From assembly GCA_031546845.1 (NCBI GenBank), contig JAVBJT010000047.1, positions 1-17,355 of the forward strand: DNA of 17,355 nucleotides. Reading direction: 5' to 3'. Shown here in pieces: positions 15,901 through 17,355 of the stretch. The translations under genes were made by a program, and so were the position numbers. The notes under the pieces are model-generated. The model was not told the DNA's origin. It made no database searches and saw nothing but the letters and a program-made list of their open reading frames with translations. This DNA is from Azoarcus sp031546845. Its GTDB lineage: Bacteria > Pseudomonadota > Gammaproteobacteria > Burkholderiales > Rhodocyclaceae. How positions within the stretch are numbered: the stretch's first letter is position 1; each line of letters opens with the position of its first letter.

Positions 15901-17355
15901 ACCGGCGGCGCGGGCAACGATACCCTTTCGGGCGGCGCGGGTAACGACACCCTTATCGGTGGCGACGGCGACGACACCCTCGAAGCCGGTACCGGCACCG
16001 ACACCCTGCGCGGTGGCGCGGACAATGACACCTATCTCCTTACCAGCGCCGCCTTCTCCACCGGCAATGCCACCATCGTCGACGACGACGGCGGTATCCT
16101 TCAACTGGACGGGGTGCTCCTTACCGGCGCGGGCTTCACCGCCAGCGGCACCAACCAATGGAGCAAGGGTACCCTTACCGCCACGCTCTCCGGCACCACG
16201 CTGACCCTCAAGCAAACTGGCTCTACCGGCCGCATCGAACTACGCAACTACGCCCACGGGCGCTACAGCCTCAGCCTGGGCGATGAGCCGGCCAACCACG
16301 CCCCCGTAGTCGGTGTGGCGCTTACCAACCAGAACGCCACTGAAGATGTCGAGTGGGCCTGGACCATACCGGCCGGTGCCTTCACCGACGCGGACGCGGG
16401 CGACACCCTCATTTATGCAGCCAAGCTTGCCGACGGCACCGCACTACCCACGTGGCTCGTCTTCAATCCGGTCACGCGCACCTTCACCTGCAACCCGGAC
16501 AACAGCATGGTGGGCAGCCTGAACGTGCGCATCACCGCCACTGACACAGGCGGCCTCTCGGCCAACCAGACCTTCACGTTGACGGTGGCCAACACCAACG
16601 ACGCCCCCCAAGCCCACGGCAGCCTCACCGACGCTGCCGGGCAACAAGGACTGAACGGGTCCTGGATGCTGCCGGCCGGCGCCTTCACCGATGTGGATGC
16701 GGGCGACATCCTCAGCTACAGCGCCACCCTGGCCGATGGCGGCGCGCTACCCGGCTGGCTCAACATCGACCCTGCCACCGGCGCGCTCACCGGCACCCCG
16801 GCCAGCGCCGGCATCCTGAACCTGCGCATTACGGCGACCGATACCGGCGGACTCACCGCCAGTCACACCCTCGTCCTCGGTATCGCCCCCGCCACCCCCA
16901 CCAACCACGCCCCCACCATCGGTACGGCGCTCACCGTCCAGAACGCCACCGAGGATACCGAGTGGGCCTGGACCATACCGGCCGGTGCCTTTACCGACGT
17001 GGATGCGGGCGACACCCTCACCTACGCAGCCCAGCTTGCCGACGGCAGCGCGTTGCCGACGTGGCTCGTCTTCAACCCAGCCACGCGCAGCTTTACCTGC
17101 ACCCCGGACAACAGCATGGTGGGCAGCCTGAATGTGCGCATCACCGCCACCGACACGGGCGGCCTCTCGGCCAACCAGACCTTCACCTTCACGGTTGCCA
17201 ACACCAACGACGCCCCCGTGATCGGTGTCGCGCTCACCGCCCAAAGCGCCACTGAAAACGCCCCCTGGAGCTACACCGTTCCGGCCGGCGCCTTCACCGA
17301 CGTGGATGTGGGCGACACGCTCACGCTCAGCGCCACATTGGCCGATGGCACAGCG
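6973..17355 (+). CDS. Giant FrpC-like RTX calcium-binding protein, 3' end outside the window
   Basis: Open without a stop for 3461 codons from an ATG seven bases after GGGAGA. Order of parts (residues): non-repeat N-terminal domain 1-535 with Ala/Gly-rich hydrophobic segments at 264-289 and 306-360; RTX nonapeptides ~553-825; FrpC-like calcium module ~917-1056; FrpC-like helical domain ~1110-1316; RTX blocks alternating with four haemolysin-type calcium-binding-related modules ~1320-2022; eleven long-period repeats plus a variant ~2023-3105; cadherin/dystroglycan-like domains from ~3112 on. Known for the family: exported by type I secretion through a C-terminal signal, folding on binding extracellular Ca2+. 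Inferred: an adhesin, or a toxin with adhesive parts. No lipase GxSxG, protease zinc motif or other enzyme signature is seen in the visible part. No acyltransferase or exporter gene is in the window. Only three Cys are seen (104, 3173, 3376), as expected for a protein folded outside the cell. Confidence 0.95.
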   Translation, partial: MALDLAQAQAQLADLIRGAYSADDLLNLTRQVDITADGSVTVLYSGLVGDTKTSTIASAMASDPGIRVIDKTIASKFLASDDFIAALGATKGLSLDQMQLDSLCNSDQLALKKGLLNWLYDGKLGPWAQTSKRFVEATVGEVRIMTTSPRLNSVLYATELPTLLEKLQNGTSITSVDGLSRADLLKIGASYSTNWVDAMRNALLNNAITQTHLSKPSLGNFRAYLELSSEGLNRLYKEANADELKKLFDYQAPFEVPRAATRALNRLGVIGALVSLGLVTTQAAAAEAAGNREEAKEIMKLWAVDAGGSMAGEAIGATVGAAALALAAAAGIVISAPVAGAVLIGAAFIGGIFGANGATELYGMTKDLDEEGHINLIDELAYVLFEENYTITSPLPADLNGDRLTLDATYRREDIVNRAKESIAWRYALHKLNPFVIPDVSYDRHNTDGILDLYDPETGEGAMTEEYLQDRAAMMMWKIRYDRGMQDDDDAPHEGAKPYYEEWDTSQVEGNWDFVDMTLRPGSAPLMLAIDGQGLSLFDHQVVFGSERAEAISGDDESDRLYGGKGNDTLSGEDGRDYLEGGAGEDQIGGGDGNDTLLGGAGNDKLDGGEDDDTLDGGKGDDKLEGGKGNDTLLGDSGLDNFEGKDELLGGAGNDFLAGSAGDDTLKGEDDDDILDGGKGDDKLEGGKGNDTLIGDSDNDEFEGNDELFGDDGDDFLAGDAGKDTLDGGDGDDSLEGGLGEDTLKGGLGHDTLSGGGDNDSLEGGTGRDALFGDDGNDTLKGESDDDVLDGGKGNDTLLGDAGKDFLIGGEGADRLAGGTDYDTYKADSQDRIRDDDGKGIVLFGNSPLFGGTRTDADPANTYHGGGHTYVLDGVTLTIDGGLMIEQFANGDLQINLRTLEDPEKETPSLESAEKNASPIILDLDGDGIETNPLAGQYYDLDGNGLAERTGWVRADDGLLARDLDNDGRIGTGQELFGNHTVLKNGASAANGFEALAELDDNLNASGTVGDGRIDANDSAYGELRLWRDINQNGVSDAGELQTLAAAGVASIATAYATSTYKDVYGHQHRQIGTFERTDGAQGAAVDVWFKIDAARRQNTGTIELGPDVVFLPNAEGFGKVYDLHQAMVLDPALKDYLARYTQAATSPTATTAERDARLDELIYRWSGTEGIDPHARDYNGISHFIDARQIGALEALAGRPYLGMRGPDPYISASADLRGEYQKFKRYTATQILAQTKYADDLDGILRSHLSSDAPFIAVDWARLQTKLQALHTANDSARIVELVAVLTDLGTYNPTYRAEKTAAFTLIGAADATLLPYLNLSVRAGGAGNDTLSGDAGGSLFHGGGGDDRLTGQRGDDSYRFLLGDGNDTIWDYGGNDQILFGAGITEENLVFSRDASSLRIVVHDAAGAPAGSIRINSVFGGSAEPSYGAIEQIRFIDGATLTLAQILTSILASSISDGNDTLYGTLTHDVIDARAGNDSVHGYAGNDTLIGAEGNDTLYGDGDDDALSGGSGDDMLYGGIGHDLLEGGMGRDYLFGEDGDDTLEGGAGNDTLYGGKGDDTYRFAAGHGNDTIDSSSNAPGAKTDRIEFGPGIDARTTTLKREGSDLLIATSAADSVRVTGYFAADQSGGKAVEQIAFTGGPTWGIDDVKRALIAPTAGNDTLMGYAGDDLLEGREGNDRLYGEAGNDTLIGGVGNDQLNGGTGNDSYRFDPGHGQDTIYNEGGSQPGKVDRIEFGSGIAAGAVRVTRENDDLLLTTSETDRVRVAGYFAGESSGSSFVANGFIEEIAFTGGPTWTFDNIKALLPAPGAGDDIIHGYSGNDAIDGQGGNDTIRGYGGSDTLAGGAGNDSLYGGDGSDRLDGGDGSDGLYGEEGDDALDGGMGNDWLDGGYGADSLTGGEGNDTLVGGWGNDTLSGGAGNDNLRGDEGDDTYLVDAASGVDYIYDTGGNDTLRFAAGITPEQVILYRSDDNLVVGMAGVPSFQTTLYGYFIEGANRIERIAFAGTEWNADDVEARLFSGNADTLVGTAGDDLFIVDSTRDVVIEAPNSGIDTIETFLSRRLDDNVENLTLTGHFPSWGTGNELDNVIRGNIADNILNGLAGTDTLIGSAGNDTYIAEMSDVIVEQPGEGIDTVRTSFVMGYHNYTLAPNVENVTLSGETPPIYYDYLYTVTGNELDNVITASPIAHYRSIYDGGAGADTMISPHGGIFHVDNLGDRIVSDSTSWVIATLDWTLDATLDHLELKTGSAAANATGNARNNELKGNQNDNVLVGLDGNDTLNGYLGADRYIGGRGDDTYHVNSGRYSVGYAHPFVVQEADAVIEDSIIELAGEGTDTVISTFDYTLGANLENLTLDSYRYASETAAYFLHHARIGIGNALNNVITGNDGANILDGRAGADTLIGGGGGDTYYVDDAGDVIEEYGAGAYEEDTVVSTIGYTLGATLENLTLVGTEGAEGRGNALNNRLDGSQNGVADTLIGGLGDDTYVIGAGDTFIEQAGEGVDTVESAGDIDLGGAVYTHIENLTLTGTAGVTGTGNAGNNRLDASRNSAADTLAGGLGDDTYLVGAGDVIVEAADGGVDTAYIVLTPGATEIYRLGEHVENATVEDAALGYGAGYDNWGIIGNTQANWLKGNWGDNFLDGGGGADTLIGWGGSDTYVIDSADDLIIEDSDGYEQEGTDTVITQFDGYTLGSGLENLTLADGVTTGSGNAKANLITGNAGNNVLNGGASNDTLVGGAGDDTLDGGVGNDSMIGGVGNDTYLINSNTDQITELALEGIDTVKSSVTHTLGVNVENLILLGATNITGNGNELDNVIDGSQNSAGNSLRGGLGDDIYIVGAGDSITESAGAGTDTVIANLNWTTLATNVENLILIGEATTGNGNSAANTLTGNALNNILDGKAGADKMIGGAGDDTYYVDNADDRVTELAGEGVDTVLASATHILDANVEHLTLTGSSSIHGTGNELANRITGNAGHNTLTGGAGNDTLSGGAGNDTLIGGDGDDTLEAGTGTDTLRGGADNDTYLLTSAAFSTGNATIVDDDGGILQLDGVLLTGAGFTASGTNQWSKGTLTATLSGTTLTLKQTGSTGRIELRNYAHGRYSLSLGDEPANHAPVVGVALTNQNATEDVEWAWTIPAGAFTDADAGDTLIYAAKLADGTALPTWLVFNPVTRTFTCNPDNSMVGSLNVRITATDTGGLSANQTFTLTVANTNDAPQAHGSLTDAAGQQGLNGSWMLPAGAFTDVDAGDILSYSATLADGGALPGWLNIDPATGALTGTPASAGILNLRITATDTGGLTASHTLVLGIAPATPTNHAPTIGTALTVQNATEDTEWAWTIPAGAFTDVDAGDTLTYAAQLADGSALPTWLVFNPATRSFTCTPDNSMVGSLNVRITATDTGGLSANQTFTFTVANTNDAPVIGVALTAQSATENAPWSYTVPAGAFTDVDVGDTLTLSATLADGTA
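7762..8052 (+). other. Hydrophobic Ala/Gly-rich segments of the RTX protein N-terminal domain
   Basis: Two segments: LGVIGALVSLGLVTTQAAAA (within residues 264-289) and a longer run (306-360) including AAALALAAAAGIVISAPVAG with Gly at regular small spacing. They are separated by a charged, helical linker. Such glycine-zipper-like pairs occur in pore-forming RTX toxins and in the membrane-translocating regions of contact toxins. Here it is the only part of the protein able to enter a membrane. Confidence 0.6.
8626..9440 (+). repeat. RTX nonapeptide block 1 (calcium-binding beta-roll)
   Basis: Tandem GGxGxDxLx-type nonapeptides, for example GGKGNDTLS, GGAGNDKLD and GGLGEDTLK, most with the Gly and Asp ligands intact. 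The block is unusually acidic, with runs such as EDDDD. It contains two consecutive 60-residue higher-order copies (8821-9000 and 9001-9180). In the RTX family such blocks are disordered in the low-calcium cytoplasm and fold into a parallel beta-roll outside. Confidence 0.95.
9721..10140 (+). other. FrpC-like calcium-binding, self-processing-module-like domain
   Basis: Begins SPIILDLDGDGIET, then YDLDGNGLAE, then GWVRADDGLLARDLDNDGRI, then LWRDINQNGVSDAGEL: five DxDxDG-type loops in the same order and spacing as the module of Neisseria meningitidis FrpC that starts right after its cleaved Asp414-Pro415 bond. In FrpC calcium triggers cleavage there and the freed Asp can cross-link to a Lys. 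Here the residue before the Pro is Ser918, so the FrpC cleavage site is not conserved, although the calcium loops are. Confidence 0.8.
10309..10920 (+). other. FrpC-like helical domain of the RTX protein
   Basis: About 200 residues, mostly helical and without RTX repeats, from GFGKVYDLHQAMVLDPALKD through ARLDELIYRWSG to a YLNLSV end that leads straight into new RTX repeats. FrpC has a matching region between its self-processing module and its repeats (GIGRLRDLREA..., LLDNLIHKWA..., RLQPYLNQI). Its role is not known to me. Confidence 0.65.
10948..13038 (+). repeat. Four RTX blocks alternating with haemolysin-type calcium-binding-related modules
   Basis: RTX nonapeptide runs are each followed by a ~90-residue module of the HCBP-related type: G(N/D)D(S/T)YRF...GHGNDTI, a (R/L)I.FG.GI strand, a DLLI/DLVV strand, then (V)xGYF and an I..I.F closing strand. 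Module starts are near 11041, 11641, 12088 and 12757. The last is the most diverged (TYLVDAASGVDYIYDTGGND). FrpC itself has several copies of the same RTX-plus-module unit. Confidence 0.85.
13039..16293 (+). repeat. Array of eleven long-period RTX-related repeats plus a variant twelfth
   Basis: Each unit runs DTLIGGxGDDTYxVxxxGDxI, then E.(A)GEGxDTV, then YTLxxNVENLTLxG, then GTGNxLxNxITGN, sometimes with one or more ordinary nonapeptides before the next unit. Unit starts are 13039, 13282, 13567, 13828, 14164, 14392, 14623, 14905, 15214, 15436, 15676 and 16000; units 1-11 are 74-112 residues. The twelfth keeps only the DTLRGGADNDTYLL opening and then becomes a plain beta-rich stretch ahead of the cadherin-like domains. 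The VENLTL strand is the best marker. Such arrays form long calcium-stabilised stalks in secreted RTX proteins. Confidence 0.85.
16306..17355 (+). repeat. Tandem cadherin/dystroglycan-like (CADG / putative Ig) domains, at least four
   Basis: Domains of 101-102 residues begin at about 16306, 16609, 16915 and 17218, the last cut by the window edge. Each has PAGAFTDxDxGDxL, LADGxxLPxWL, SLNVRITATDTGGLSA and, at the boundary, N(T)NDAP or NHAP. This is the pattern of extracellular adhesion domains (SMART CADG, Pfam He_PIG). Domains 1 and 3 are about 90% identical at the DNA level, whereas domain 2 is clearly different, so a two-domain unit of 609 bases was duplicated. Domains 1 and 3 carry a Cys where domain 2 has the usual Gly (FTCNP / FTCTP versus LTGTP). 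Confidence 0.9.

Noticed and set aside
8626..16293. CRISPR array or other DNA-level repeat
   Set aside because: The repeats keep a protein reading frame, vary at third codon positions, and encode canonical RTX nonapeptides; there are no fixed direct repeats with unique spacers.

Overview
The window is high-GC proteobacterial DNA, most likely betaproteobacterial. The evidence is an inner-membrane RND efflux permease, a lipoprotein-type serine hydrolase, an XRE-type regulator with a C-terminal domain I associate with Beta/Gammaproteobacteria, and a very large RTX protein whose middle part closely follows Neisseria FrpC. I cannot name the genus. Typical genes here are near 65-70% G+C (40 of the 60 bases from 2041 are G/C). 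An island at roughly 6450-7300 is clearly AT-richer (22 of the 60 bases from 6541).

Left part (1-5562). The window opens inside an RND efflux permease gene, missing about its first 170 codons, which ends at a textbook rho-independent terminator. A separate gene for a beta-lactamase/PBP4-like serine hydrolase with a lipoprotein signal follows. Converging on it from the minus strand is an XRE-family regulator, and immediately behind that a decayed 5' fragment of a beta-ketoacyl-ACP synthase III (FabH-like) gene that stops a few bases from the hydrolase stop codon.

Middle part (5563-6516). About 950 bases hold no strongly supported gene. They contain a nested inverted repeat, a minus-strand terminator-like hairpin, three small plus-strand ORFs (two overlapping by ATGA), one plausible sigma70-type promoter, and an AT-rich palindromic stretch just ahead of the next operon.

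Right part (6517-17355). A 146-residue protein of unknown function and a giant RTX protein are arranged as an operon: 15 bases apart, each with a GGGAGA ribosome-binding site. The RTX gene is open from its ATG to the window edge (3461 codons, no stop). In order it encodes: a non-repeat N-terminal domain with two hydrophobic Ala/Gly-rich segments; a first RTX nonapeptide block; an FrpC-like calcium-binding module that resembles the FrpC self-processing module but has Ser-Pro where FrpC is cleaved at Asp-Pro; a helical FrpC-like domain; four RTX blocks alternating with haemolysin-type calcium-binding-related modules; eleven long-period repeats of 74-112 residues plus a variant twelfth; and at least four cadherin/dystroglycan-like domains running off the end. 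This is a type I-secreted, calcium-folded surface or released protein by family inference (adhesin, or toxin with adhesive parts). The exporter genes, the C-terminal secretion signal and any C-terminal effector domain lie outside the window.
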